From positions 310,001-374,000 of the forward strand of contig CAVZFQ010000013.1 in assembly GCA_963774625.1 (NCBI GenBank): a stretch of DNA of 64,000 nt, in the 5' to 3' direction. How positions within the stretch are numbered: position 1 is the stretch's first letter; every line of letters starts with the position of its first letter. The notes beneath the pieces are model-generated. The model worked only from the letters and a program-made list of their open reading frames with translations, made no database searches and was not told the DNA's origin. Positions 36,877 to 45,075 of the stretch are shown here, piece after piece. Source of the DNA: VAXT01 sp963774625. GTDB taxonomy: Bacteria > Actinomycetota > Thermoleophilia > Gaiellales > Gaiellaceae. The position numbers and the translations under genes are program-made.

Positions 36877-37829
36877 GAGAGCACGCGCTCGCGGCGCGGC
36901 CTGACGTACACACGGGAGCCCGGCTCGAGGTCGAGCTCGTCGACCTCGTCCCTCGTCACCTGCGCCCAGCAGTCGCTGCCGTTCGCCAGCTCGACCTCGA
37001 CGCGGACCTCGAACCCGAGGTGTACGACCCTACGGACGACGCCCTCCTCGCCCCCGTCCCCGTTCGGCTCGAGGCTGAGCTCGAGGTCGTGCGGCCTGAC
37101 CAGCTGGCCGCCCAGGCTGCTCACGGGGCCGACGAAGCTCATGACGAACTCGTTCGCCGGCTCCTCGTAGAGGTCGCGTGCCGCGCCGATCTGCTCGACG
37201 TGGCCGTTGTTCATGAGCACGATCCGGTCGGCGATGTCCATCGCCTCCTCCTGGTCGTGCGTGACGAAGATCGTGGTCACGTGCACCTCGTCATGGAGCC
37301 GCCGCAGCCACGCGCGGAGCTCTTTCCGCACACGCGCGTCGAGCGCCCCGAACGGCTCGTCGAGCAGGAGCACCTTCGGCTCGACGGCCAGCGCGCGAGC
37401 CAGTGCCATCCGCTGCCGCTGCCCGCCGGAGAGCTGTGCGGGGTAACGATCCGCAAACCCCGAGAGCTGGACGAGATCGAGCAGCTCCTCGACACGCGCC
37501 TTGACCTCGGCCTTGGGGCGTCGCCGGATCTGGAGGCCGAAGGCGACGTTCTTCCAGACGGTCATGTGCTTGAAAGCCGCGTAGTGCTGGAAGACGAAGC
37601 CGACGCCGCGCTTCTGCGGCGCGAGCCCGGTCATGTTCTCGCCCTCGATCACGACCGACCCCGAGTCGGGCTGCTCGAGCCCGGCGATCACACGGAGGAG
37701 CGTCGACTTTCCGCTGCCGCTCGGTCCGAGCAGCGCGGTGAGTGAGCCGCTGGGCACCTCGACCGAGACGTCCTCGAGCGCGGTGAAGTCGCCGAAGCGC
37801 TTGGTCACGTTCTGGGCATAGATCGCCAT
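36873..37829 (-). CDS. cysA: Sulfate/thiosulfate ABC transporter ATP-binding protein CysA
   Basis: 318 residues. Walker A GPSGSGKST is at 35-43, the signature LSGGQRQRMALARAL at about 134-148, and LLLDEPFGALDARVR as Walker B. The Q-loop region FVFQHYAAFKHMTVWKNVAFG is the form typical of CysA. A TOBE-like C-terminal domain follows residue 240. It drives sulfate import with CysT, CysW and Sbp encoded just upstream; it shares one base with the cysW stop. Confidence 0.95.
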   Translation of the reverse strand: MAIYAQNVTKRFGDFTALEDVSVEVPSGSLTALLGPSGSGKSTLLRVIAGLEQPDSGSVVIEGENMTGLAPQKRGVGFVFQHYAAFKHMTVWKNVAFGLQIRRRPKAEVKARVEELLDLVQLSGFADRYPAQLSGGQRQRMALARALAVEPKVLLLDEPFGALDARVRKELRAWLRRLHDEVHVTTIFVTHDQEEAMDIADRIVLMNNGHVEQIGAARDLYEEPANEFVMSFVGPVSSLGGQLVRPHDLELSLEPNGDGGEEGVVRRVVHLGFEVRVEVELANGSDCWAQVTRDEVDELDLEPGSRVYVRPRRERVLS

Positions 37830-38611
37830 TACGACGTCCCTTCCTTGGGACGGAAGAAGTTCATGGCGAGCAGCGTGGCGATGGCGAGGACGGCGAGCAC
37901 GACCGAGGCAGCGTAAGCGCCGACGTAGTCGAAACCGTCGAAGCGCTCTTGCACGTGCAGCGTCATCGTCTCCGTCTTCCCCGCGATGCGACCCGACACG
38001 ACGCTCACGGCGCCGAACTCGCCGAGCGCGCGAGCCGTCGTCAGCACGACGCCGTACCCGACGGCCCAGCGGATCGCGGGGAACGTCACCCGCCGGAAGG
38101 TCTGGAACGACGAGGCGCCCAGGGTGGAAGCCGCCTGCTCCTGCTCGACGCCGATCTCACGCAGCACAGGCACGACCTCGCGCACGACGAACGGCAGCGA
38201 GATGAAGATCGTCGCCAGCACCATCCCGGGGAACGCGAAGACGACGTCGAACGGCAGGTCGGCGAGCCACCCACCCGTGCCGTAGAGCAGCAAGAACGCC
38301 AGGCCGACGACGACCGGCGAGAGAGCGAGCGGAAGATCGACGAGCGCGTTGACGATCCCTTTGCCCGGGAACCGGCGGCGGACGATCGCCATTGCCATGA
38401 TCACGCCGAAGATCGTGTTCGCCGGCACTGCGATGAGCGTGATCGCGATGGTGATCATGAACGCGTGCTTGGCCGCAGGGGTCGTCACGGCGTCCCAGGC
38501 GGGCCCGACGCCGTCTTCGAAGGCGCGCCAGAAGACGAGCGAGACCGGCGCGATGAGGATGACGGCCAGGTAGCCGAGGCCGAGAAAGCGAAGGAGTGCT
38601 CTACGCGCCAT
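37829..38611 (-). CDS. cysW: Sulfate ABC transporter permease CysW
   Basis: 260 residues, six membrane helices, and the binding-protein-dependent permease EAA loop EQEQAASTLGASSFQTFRRV, with GEFGAVSVVSGRIAGKTETM characteristic of CysW. It forms the channel with CysT. Its start region overlaps the cysT stop by 11 nt. Confidence 0.94.
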   Translation of the reverse strand: MARRALLRFLGLGYLAVILIAPVSLVFWRAFEDGVGPAWDAVTTPAAKHAFMITIAITLIAVPANTIFGVIMAMAIVRRRFPGKGIVNALVDLPLALSPVVVGLAFLLLYGTGGWLADLPFDVVFAFPGMVLATIFISLPFVVREVVPVLREIGVEQEQAASTLGASSFQTFRRVTFPAIRWAVGYGVVLTTARALGEFGAVSVVSGRIAGKTETMTLHVQERFDGFDYVGAYAASVVLAVLAIATLLAMNFFRPKEGTS

Positions 38612-39363
38612 CGTGCCTCGTCGCCCAGCGCCGGAAAGCGCCGATCGTCAGCAAGATGCCGAAGGAGATCACGAGCAGGACGACCGAGACCGCGGCGGCA
38701 CCGACCGGATCCCCTCCCTCGATGCGTCCGAAGATGTTGACCGCCGCCACCTCGGTCTCGAACGGCAGGTTGCCCGAGATCAGCACAACCGCGCCGAACT
38801 CGCCCACCGCCCGGGCGAACGCGAGCGCGATCCCCGAAAGGATCGCGGGCAGGAGGTTGGGGAAGACGATCCGCCTGAACGTCGAGATCGGCCCGGCGCC
38901 GAGCGAGGCCGCGGCCTCCTCCATCTCACGATCGAGCTCCAGCAACACGGGCTGCACCGTGCGGATCACGAACGGCAGCGTCACGAACAGGAGTGCCAGC
39001 ACGATCGCGGTCCGGGAGAACGCCACGTCCACGCCCAACGGGCCCTGAGGGCCGTACAGCGCCAGGAGCGTCAGCCCGGCGACGATCGTCGGCAGCGCAA
39101 ACGGGAGGTCGATGAGCGTGTTGACGAAGCCCTGTCCCGGGAAGCGGTCGCGGACCAGGATCCACGCGACGATCGTCCCCATCACCGCGTTGATGAGCAC
39201 GACCACAGCCGATGCGACGAGCGTCAGCTTCAGCGCCGCAACGGACTGCGGCTCGGTGACGGCGTCCCAGAACCCTGTGCGTCCGTCCTGTGCCGAATGC
39301 CAGATCGAGCGCGGCCAGCGGCAGCAGGACGATCAGGCTCAGGTACGCAGTCGCGAGCCCCAT
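38601..39363 (-). CDS. cysT: Sulfate ABC transporter permease CysT (CysU), frameshifted
   Basis: The N-terminal helix from ATG 39363 (MGLATAYLSLIVLLPLAAL) is in a different phase from the rest. Near 39285 the frame changes to GFWDAVTEPQSVAALKLTL and then runs through ILVRDRFPGQGFVNTLIDLP, the EAA loop EEAAASLGAGPISTFRRIVF and GEFGAVVLISGNLPFETEV to the stop at 38601. The lesion behaves as one inserted base. The transporter would not work without this subunit, so sequencing error is the likelier explanation. No good start codon exists upstream of 39363 in that frame before the sbp stop. Confidence 0.83.
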
Positions 39364-39432
39364 CCCGACGGCGGCGCCAGGATTGCGCGCCGCCGCCGGC
39401 CTGGGGAGACTCTCGACCCGTACGGACAGGGC

Positions 39433-40413
39433 TTAACCCCCGCCCTTGCGCTTCTGGATCCTCGTGACGATCCCGGTCTTCGGGTCGAAGAAGCGCTTGT
39501 CGACTTTCGCCCAGCCCCCGAGGTACTTGATCGAGAACAGGTTCGGCCGCACCGGGAACGTGAAGCCACGCTGGGCCGGCTTGACCACGGGGCGGTAGCC
39601 GTTCTGCGCGAAGATGCGCTGGGCCGGCACCGTCCGCAGGTAGCGAAGGAAGGCACGCGCTTTGGTCTTGTTCGACGAGTTGGTCGTGACCGCGACGGGG
39701 TTCTCGATCTTGATCGTCGCCTTCGGGATCACATAGGGCAGGTCCTGGCCCTTCGACTTCGCGAAGATCGCCTCGTTCTCGTATGCGAGGAGGACGTCTC
39801 CGCGGCCCGCGAGGAACGTCTGCAGTGCTTCCCGTGCGCTCTTGTCCTGCGAGACGATGTGGTCGTAGAACTTGTTCAGGTACGCGACCGCCTGGGCATG
39901 TGTCTTGCCGGCCTTGAGTTGGGCACCGTAGGCAGCCATCACGTTCCACTTCGCCCCGCCCGAGGTCTGGACGTTCGGCGTGACGATGTCGACACCGGGC
40001 TTGATCAGGTCGGCCCAGGTGCGGATCTTCTTCGGGTTGCCCTTGCGGACGGCGAAGACGACGACCGAGCGCGTGACCATGCCCGCGTAGGCGTCCTGGT
40101 TCCAAGTCCGCGCCACGAGCCCGGCCTTGACGAGCGTCGTGATGTCGGGCTCGAGCGAGAGCGCGACGACGTCGGCCTTCAAGCCGGCGACCACGGCACG
40201 AGCCTGCTCTCCCGACGATCCGTACGACTGGTCAAACGAGGTGTCGGCACCCGCCGGCGTAGCGGCGAAGGCGGGGACCAGCTTCGCGTACGCCTCGCGC
40301 GGCGTCGAGTAGGCAACCAGCGTGAGCTTCGTGTCGGCGCTGCCGCCGGAAGCGCCGCCTGCCGCGATCGCCGCGGCCAGCAAAGCGCCCAGGGCCAGAA
40401 CGGTCCTGCGCAT
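39433..40413 (-). CDS. sbp: Sulfate-binding protein of the ABC importer
   Basis: 326 residues from ATG 40413, which has a clear ribosome site (AAAGGGGA, 7 nt spacing). Signal peptide at residues 1-26 (RRTVLALGALLAAAIAAGG). The mature protein has the Sbp/CysP blocks TLVAYSTPREAYAKLVPAF, DQSYGSSGEQARAVVAGLKA, NPKKIRTWADLIKPGVDI, TPNVQTSGGAKWNVMAAYG and LAYENEAIF. It captures sulfate outside the membrane. First gene of the sbp-cysT-cysW-cysA set. Confidence 0.95.
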   Translation of the reverse strand: MRRTVLALGALLAAAIAAGGASGGSADTKLTLVAYSTPREAYAKLVPAFAATPAGADTSFDQSYGSSGEQARAVVAGLKADVVALSLEPDITTLVKAGLVARTWNQDAYAGMVTRSVVVFAVRKGNPKKIRTWADLIKPGVDIVTPNVQTSGGAKWNVMAAYGAQLKAGKTHAQAVAYLNKFYDHIVSQDKSAREALQTFLAGRGDVLLAYENEAIFAKSKGQDLPYVIPKATIKIENPVAVTTNSSNKTKARAFLRYLRTVPAQRIFAQNGYRPVVKPAQRGFTFPVRPNLFSIKYLGGWAKVDKRFFDPKTGIVTRIQKRKGGG

Positions 40414-40424
40414 GGATGTCCCCT

Positions 40425-40469
40425 TTCGATAGATCAAACTAATAGGTCGCATTAGCGTTGTCTATCGAA
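40425..40469. promoter_or_regulatory. 45-bp inverted repeat upstream of sbp
   Basis: The 82-bp gap between sat and sbp holds TTCGATAG (40425-40432) and CTATCGAA (40462-40469); allowing one gap the arms extend to TTCGATAGATCAA and TTGTCTATCGAA. On the minus strand a -35-like TTGACG (40487-40482) and, 17 bp on, TAGACA (40464-40459) could form a promoter overlapped by the upstream arm. The region is A+T-rich for this genome. An operator for a sulfur-responsive regulator is the natural reading, but the regulator is unknown. Confidence 0.5.
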
Positions 40470-40495
40470 GGCTGCAGTCGGCGTCAAACGAGAAC

Positions 40496-41635
40496 TCACT
40501 TGTAGGCCTCGATCAGCACCTCGGCGACCTCGGGCCGCGAGAACTCGGCCGGCGGGAGCTCCCCCGCCTCGAGCAGCTCGCGCACCTTCGTCCCCGAGAG
40601 GAAGACGTGGTCGTCACCGCCGTGGGGGCAGGTCTTGGGCGTGGCCATCGACCCGCAGGCACGGCACCAGAAGGCATGCTCGAAGAACATCGTCTCGATG
40701 CCGAGCTCGTGCGGCTCGAACTCGTCGAAGATCAGCTGCGCGTCGTACGTCCCGTAGTAGTCGCCCACGCCCGCGTGGTCGCGGCCGACGATGAAGTGCG
40801 AGCAGCCGTAGTTCTTGCGGCAGATCGCGTGCCAGATCGCCTCCCGCGGCCCCGCGTAGCGCATCGCCGCCGGGAAGGCGGAGACCACGACCCGGTCGGC
40901 CGGGTAGTAGTTGTCGACGAGCACGCGGTAGCACTCGACCCGCGTCGCGGCGGGCACGTCGTCGGACTTCGTCTCGCCGACGAGCGGGTGGATCAGGAGG
41001 CCGTCGACGGTCTCGAGCGCGCCCTTCGTCAGGTACTCGTGCGCCCGGTGGATCGGGTTCCGCGTCTGGAAGCCGACCACGCGCTTCCAGCCGCGCTCGG
41101 CGAAGAGCGCGCGCGTCTCGGCCGGATCCATCGCGAGCTCGGGGAAGGCCGGCTCCGGGCGCGCGAACACCGTGACTCGCCCCGCGAGATAGAGCGGCCG
41201 CTGGGCGTAGAGCCGCGCGACGCCGGGGTGCGCCTCGTCCGTCGTGCGGAAGGAGCGCTCGGCTTCGCGCTCCTGGTCGTACTCGTAGACCTCGTCGACC
41301 TCCAGCACCGCCAGCGGCACACCCTCGCCGTCGGCCAGCACGACGCGGTCTCCCGCGGGCGCCTTGTCGACGGCCAGGCAGACCGGCAGGGCCCAGGGCA
41401 GCCCGTTGGCGAGGTGCATGTCGTCGAGGACGCGCTCGTAGTCCTCGCGCCCCATGAAGCCCTCGAGCGGCGACAGCGCCCCCGACGCGATCATGTCCAG
41501 GTCGGACACCTCACGCGGGGTCAGCGTGATCGTTTCGAGCGAGTCCAGATCGGCGGGCGGATCCCCCGTCCGGTCAATCAGCGAGCCGCCATGCGGCGCC
41601 ACGAGCGACTTAGTAACAGTCTGTTGCAAAGTCAT
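40496..41635 (-). CDS. sat: Sulfate adenylyltransferase (ATP sulfurylase, monomeric Sat type)
   Basis: 379 residues. Converts sulfate and ATP to APS. The active-site motif QTRNPIHRAHE is at residues 190-200, FIVGRDHAGVGDYYG is the second nucleotide motif, and the zinc-type knot FWCRACGSMATPKTCPHG is near residue 322. This is the single-chain Sat/Sopt family rather than CysDN. The start was placed at the ATG 41635, which overlaps the cysC stop by 4 nt and matches the family N-terminus (LVAPHGGSLIDR). Confidence 0.96.
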   Translation of the reverse strand: MTLQQTVTKSLVAPHGGSLIDRTGDPPADLDSLETITLTPREVSDLDMIASGALSPLEGFMGREDYERVLDDMHLANGLPWALPVCLAVDKAPAGDRVVLADGEGVPLAVLEVDEVYEYDQEREAERSFRTTDEAHPGVARLYAQRPLYLAGRVTVFARPEPAFPELAMDPAETRALFAERGWKRVVGFQTRNPIHRAHEYLTKGALETVDGLLIHPLVGETKSDDVPAATRVECYRVLVDNYYPADRVVVSAFPAAMRYAGPREAIWHAICRKNYGCSHFIVGRDHAGVGDYYGTYDAQLIFDEFEPHELGIETMFFEHAFWCRACGSMATPKTCPHGGDDHVFLSGTKVRELLEAGELPPAEFSRPEVAEVLIEAYK

Positions 41636-42183
41636 GCGGGCACGCTCGTTTCGACCAGGCCGAGCTCGGCGAGCTTCTCGACGACGATCTGCGCCGACTC
41701 CTCCGGCTCGTGCGCCTCGGTGTCGATCCGCAGCTCGGGATTCACCGGTTCCTCGTAGGGGTCCGACACGCCCGTGAACTCCTTGATCTCGCCGCTGAAG
41801 GCCTTCTCGTACAGCCCCTTCACGTCGCGGCGGGCGCACTCCTCGACCGAGGTCGCGACGAACACCTCGACGAACGACCCGTGCTCCTCGACCAGGTCGC
41901 GCGCCTTCTGGCGCGTCTCCTCGTAGGGCGAGATCGCCGAGACGAGGACGGCCGCGCCGTGCCGGGTCAACCGCGAGGCGACCCAGCCGATGCGCTCGAT
42001 GTTCGTGTCGCGGTCCTCCTTCGAGAACCCGAGACCCTTCGACAGGTGCGTGCGGACGACGTCGCCGTCGAGGTACTCGACGGCGAGCCCGCGCCGCTCG
42101 AGCTCGGGGCCGACGATCTCCGCGATCGTCGTCTTGCCCGCGCCCGAGAGCCCGGTGAACCAGAGCGTGAAACCCTTAGACAT
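41632..42183 (-). CDS. cysC: Adenylylsulfate (APS) kinase
   Basis: 183 residues. P-loop GLSGAGKTT at 11-19, YLDGDVVRTHLSKGLGFSKEDRDTN split over 37-61, and FVEVFVATSVEECARRDVKGLY. It phosphorylates APS to PAPS, the donor for sulfotransferases and for PAPS-type reductases. The ATG at 42183 overlaps the restored cysH stop by 8 nt. Its presence beside an Fe-S reductase that should use APS is discussed under findings. Confidence 0.95.
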   Translation of the reverse strand: MSKGFTLWFTGLSGAGKTTIAEIVGPELERRGLAVEYLDGDVVRTHLSKGLGFSKEDRDTNIERIGWVASRLTRHGAAVLVSAISPYEETRQKARDLVEEHGSFVEVFVATSVEECARRDVKGLYEKAFSGEIKEFTGVSDPYEEPVNPELRIDTEAHEPEESAQIVVEKLAELGLVETSVPA

Positions 42184-42887
42184 TCGACTCCTTGGTTAGT
42201 GGGGTGTCCTGATGGATGCCGCACTCGAGCTTGTCGGAGCCGGCCCAGCGGCCTGCTCGCTCCTCTTCGCCCGGCGCGGTCGGCCGCGTGCACGGGAATG
42301 CAGCCGATCGAGCGGTACCCCGCGTCGTGCAGCGGGTTGTACGGGATCTCGTTGACGGTGATGTAGGCCTGGACGCGCTTCGCGTCCCAGTCGACGAGCG
42401 GGTGGATCTTCCAGACGCCGTAGCGCTCCGACCACTGCACCTTGGGCGTCTCCGCGCGGCTCGGCGACTGCTCCCTCCGGATGCCCGAGATCCAGGCGCC
42501 GTAGGGCTCGAGCGCGGTCAGCAGCGGCTCGACCTTGCGGATGTGGCAGCAGCGGTCGGGATCCCGCTCCCACAGGTTTGGCCCCTCCTGCATGTGCTGC
42601 TCGGCCACGGTGATGACGGGCGGCGGGGGCAGCAGCTTCAGGCCGTAGCGCTCGACGAGCCGGTCGCGCGTCTCATAGGTCTCGCGGAAGAAGAGCTGCG
42701 TGTCGAGCTCGATGATCGGGATCTCGAGGTCGAGGTCGGAGACCATGTGCACGAGCACCGACGATTGCTTCTGCCACGAGCAGGTCAGGCAGAGGCCGGC
42801 GCCGAACTCCCCGTGCGCCCAGCGCAGCAGATCCTCGGCGGACATGGCCTCGAAGTCGAGGTCAGGAAGCTGGGGCGCGATCGCCAA
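42176..42887 (-). CDS. cysH: Assimilatory APS/PAPS reductase (Fe-S type), frameshifted near 3' end
   Basis: About 236 residues. TTG 42887 is preceded by an excellent ribosome site (GGAGGT). CSWQKQSSVLVHM is the PP-loop-like motif. Cysteines CC (113-114), C196 and C199 are the [4Fe-4S] ligands found in APS reductases; the catalytic ECGIH is at 221-225. The last cysteine pair partner and ECGIH are in a second phase: near 42290 one extra base follows GYRSIGCIP, after which the frame reads CTRPTAPGEEERAGRWAGSD and ends KESNV at 42176. It reduces APS (or PAPS) to sulfite with thioredoxin. Confidence 0.88.
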
Positions 42888-43608
42888 GGAGCACCTCCTT
42901 CAGCGTGTCGCCGCGCAGGCCGAGGCGCAGGGTCTCGAGCGGGATGACCTCGTCCGGCGGGATGTTCCCCAGATTGACCTCCGGACCGAACTGCTTCACG
43001 AACCAGGCCTGAGCGTTCTTCGTCGGCGCCTCGAAGACGATGTCGTCGCGCCCGACGGCGTCCGCGACCTGCGTGATCACGTCCGTCCGCAGCGCGCCCT
43101 CGCTCGTGAAGATCCCCGCCGTTCCGCCCTCACGGGCCTCGGTGATCACCTTCCAGGCGCCGGCTGCGAGCTCCTCGCGCATCCAGCCCACCCACTCGTC
43201 CGCGTCCGGCTCGACCGACGAGTCCTTGGAGCCGACCTCGGAGAGCACCGTGAAGTCGCCTGCGAAGTCGGCGATCAGCTCGAGCTTGCGCTCGCGCGGG
43301 ATCTCGACCGTTCCGTCGGAGATCTCGACGTGCGTCAGCCCCAGGTTCGAGAGCCAGCTCTTGTACTCGTCGAGCTTGTCCTTGACGTAGACGACCTCGA
43401 AGAAAGTGCCGCCGATGACGACGGGCTTGCCGCGTAGAACGTCCAGCTTGCGCTGCAGGTGCTGCGTGACGTAGGCCGTGCCCCACCCGAGCTTGACGAT
43501 GTCGATGTAGTGCCCGGCCGTCTCGAGGACGTCCTCCCAGGCGCGCGAACCGAGGCCCTTGTCGAGCACATGCGTCAGGCCGCCACTGCGCGGCTCAAAG
43601 CCCAGCAA
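42862..43608 (-). CDS. comA: Phosphosulfolactate synthase (ComA family)
   Basis: 248 residues. Catalyses addition of sulfite to phosphoenolpyruvate giving (R)-phosphosulfolactate in the archaeal coenzyme M route and in bacterial sulfolactate synthesis. TIM-barrel blocks of the family are clear: GLTHVLDKGLGSR, GHYIDIVKLGWGTAYV, PVVIGGTFFEV, VEISDGTVEIPRERKLELI, VGSKDSS and DIVFEAPTKNAQAWFVKQFG with NLGNIPPDEVIPLETLRLGL. Start is TTG 43608 with GGAGGG upstream. It overlaps the fumarase beta gene by 14 nt and cysH by 26 nt, so it is firmly in the sulfur operon. The reaction consumes the sulfite CysH makes. Confidence 0.92.
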   Translation of the reverse strand: MLGFEPRSGGLTHVLDKGLGSRAWEDVLETAGHYIDIVKLGWGTAYVTQHLQRKLDVLRGKPVVIGGTFFEVVYVKDKLDEYKSWLSNLGLTHVEISDGTVEIPRERKLELIADFAGDFTVLSEVGSKDSSVEPDADEWVGWMREELAAGAWKVITEAREGGTAGIFTSEGALRTDVITQVADAVGRDDIVFEAPTKNAQAWFVKQFGPEVNLGNIPPDEVIPLETLRLGLRGDTLKEVLLGDRAPAS

Positions 43609-44179
43609 CGATGCCCTCCAGCTTCTTCAGGGCGGCGTTCTGAACGTCGCGGTACATCGAGTCGCCGTGCGAGTCGATGCCCACCCAGAGCGGCCCGAAG
43701 TCCTTGACGCGGAACTTCCAGAGGCACTCTGGCATGAGCTCCTCCCAGAAGACCTCTTCGATCTCTTCGATCTGCGTCGTCTCGAGCGCTGCCGCGCCGC
43801 CGACGAGCGCGAAATAGACCATCCCGTGCTTCGCCATCGGCTCGATTGCTTCGTCGGGCAGGCCGCCCTTGCCGGCGATCGCCCGCACGCCGTAGTCGCG
43901 ACCGAGCGGCTCGGTGAAGCGCACCATGCGCGCGCTCGTCGTCGTCCCGACGCACATCGGCTCGTACTTGCCCGGGCCGAGCTTCCGGACATTTGGCGCC
44001 GTATGCAGGAGAAAAGCGCCGTTCAGGTCGAGCGGCGGCTCCACGCCCTGGTCGAAGATCCGGATCTGCGTGCGGTCGCGGATGCCGATGATGTGGCCGT
44101 CGACCGTGACGAGGTCACCCGCGCGGAGCTTGCGGATGTCCTCTTCCGTCGCCGGGAACGTGAGGCGATGCTCGGCCAT
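43595..44179 (-). CDS. Class I fumarate hydratase-type beta subunit
   Basis: 194 residues. FumA C-terminal-domain family: LRAGDLVTVDGHIIGIRDRT is the swivelling-domain motif, followed by FLLHTAPNVRKL, VGTTTSARM, IAGKGGLPDEAIE and VYFALVGGAAALETTQIE. With the alpha subunit it forms the split fumarase/tartrate dehydratase found in archaea and many bacteria. It shares one base with the alpha-subunit stop (TGATG). Whether it hydrates fumarate, tartrate or a sulfonated analogue is not decided by sequence. Confidence 0.92.
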   Translation of the reverse strand: MAEHRLTFPATEEDIRKLRAGDLVTVDGHIIGIRDRTQIRIFDQGVEPPLDLNGAFLLHTAPNVRKLGPGKYEPMCVGTTTSARMVRFTEPLGRDYGVRAIAGKGGLPDEAIEPMAKHGMVYFALVGGAAALETTQIEEIEEVFWEELMPECLWKFRVKDFGPLWVGIDSHGDSMYRDVQNAALKKLEGIVAGL

Positions 44180-45075
44180 CAAAACTCCCGGTCGTAGTCG
44201 ACGTCGCCGTCCGGCGAGACGTGCGCGCTCGCGCGCCGAGCGGCCCAGCACTGGTAGTTGACGGCGACCGGGTTCAGGGTCATGTGCGTGTCCGCGTGCT
44301 CGATGTGGCACTGCAGGACGGTGACGTCGCCGCCGAGCCCCATCGGCCCGATGCCGGTCTGGTTCAGCAGGTCGTAGAGCTCCTCCTCGAGCTTCGCGAC
44401 GTGCGGATCGGGGTTGCGCGTGCCGACGGGGCGCGCGATCGCCTCCTTCGCCAGGTACATCGCGTAGTCGGCCGATCCGCCCATGCCGACGCCGACGATC
44501 CCCGGCGGGCAGGGCTTACCCCCTGCGCCGACGATCGACTCGAGGACGAACTGCTTGACGCCCTTCACCCCGTCCGCGGGGGTGCACATCTTGAGGAAGC
44601 TCATGTTCTCCGAGCCCGAGCCCTTGGGGATGCATTTGACGTCCAGCCCGTCCCAGTCCTGGATGAACTCCCAGTGCACGATCGGCAGCCGGTGACCCGT
44701 GTTCGGGCCGGTGTTCTCGCGCGTGATCGTGTGCACGGCGTTCGAGCGCAGGGGGTGCTCGAGGGTCGCGCGCTCGGTGCCCGTCTTCAACGCGGCGTAG
44801 ATTCGGCTCGGGTGCAGGGGAAAGTGCTCCCCGACCCGGCACGTGTACACCGCGATGCCGGTGTCCTGGCAAACGATGTTGTTCTCCTCTTCAGCGACCT
44901 GGACGTTGCGGAGGATCGTGCTCAGGACGCGGCGCCCCGGAACAGAGGTCTCACGCTCCGACGCCTCGCCGAGCGCATCGCGGAGGTCCTGCGGGATGTC
45001 CTTGAGCGCCCAGACGTAGAGGTGCGCGGCTGCGTCCTCGACAGCCCCCTGCAGGTCGATTGCGACCGTGCTCAT
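44179..45075 (-). CDS. Class I fumarate hydratase-type alpha subunit (Fe-S)
   Basis: 298 residues from ATG 45075. Carries the [4Fe-4S] dehydratase domain: NNIVCQDTGIAVYTCRVG with the first cluster cysteine, TRENTGPNTGHRLPIVHWEF, SENMSFLKMCTPADG (second Cys) and GGKPCPPGIVGVGMGGSADY (third Cys). The reaction is reversible addition of water to a trans-dicarboxylate such as fumarate. Translation is coupled to the flavoprotein upstream (ATGA overlap) and to the beta subunit downstream. Confidence 0.93.
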   Translation of the reverse strand: MSTVAIDLQGAVEDAAAHLYVWALKDIPQDLRDALGEASERETSVPGRRVLSTILRNVQVAEEENNIVCQDTGIAVYTCRVGEHFPLHPSRIYAALKTGTERATLEHPLRSNAVHTITRENTGPNTGHRLPIVHWEFIQDWDGLDVKCIPKGSGSENMSFLKMCTPADGVKGVKQFVLESIVGAGGKPCPPGIVGVGMGGSADYAMYLAKEAIARPVGTRNPDPHVAKLEEELYDLLNQTGIGPMGLGGDVTVLQCHIEHADTHMTLNPVAVNYQCWAARRASAHVSPDGDVDYDREF

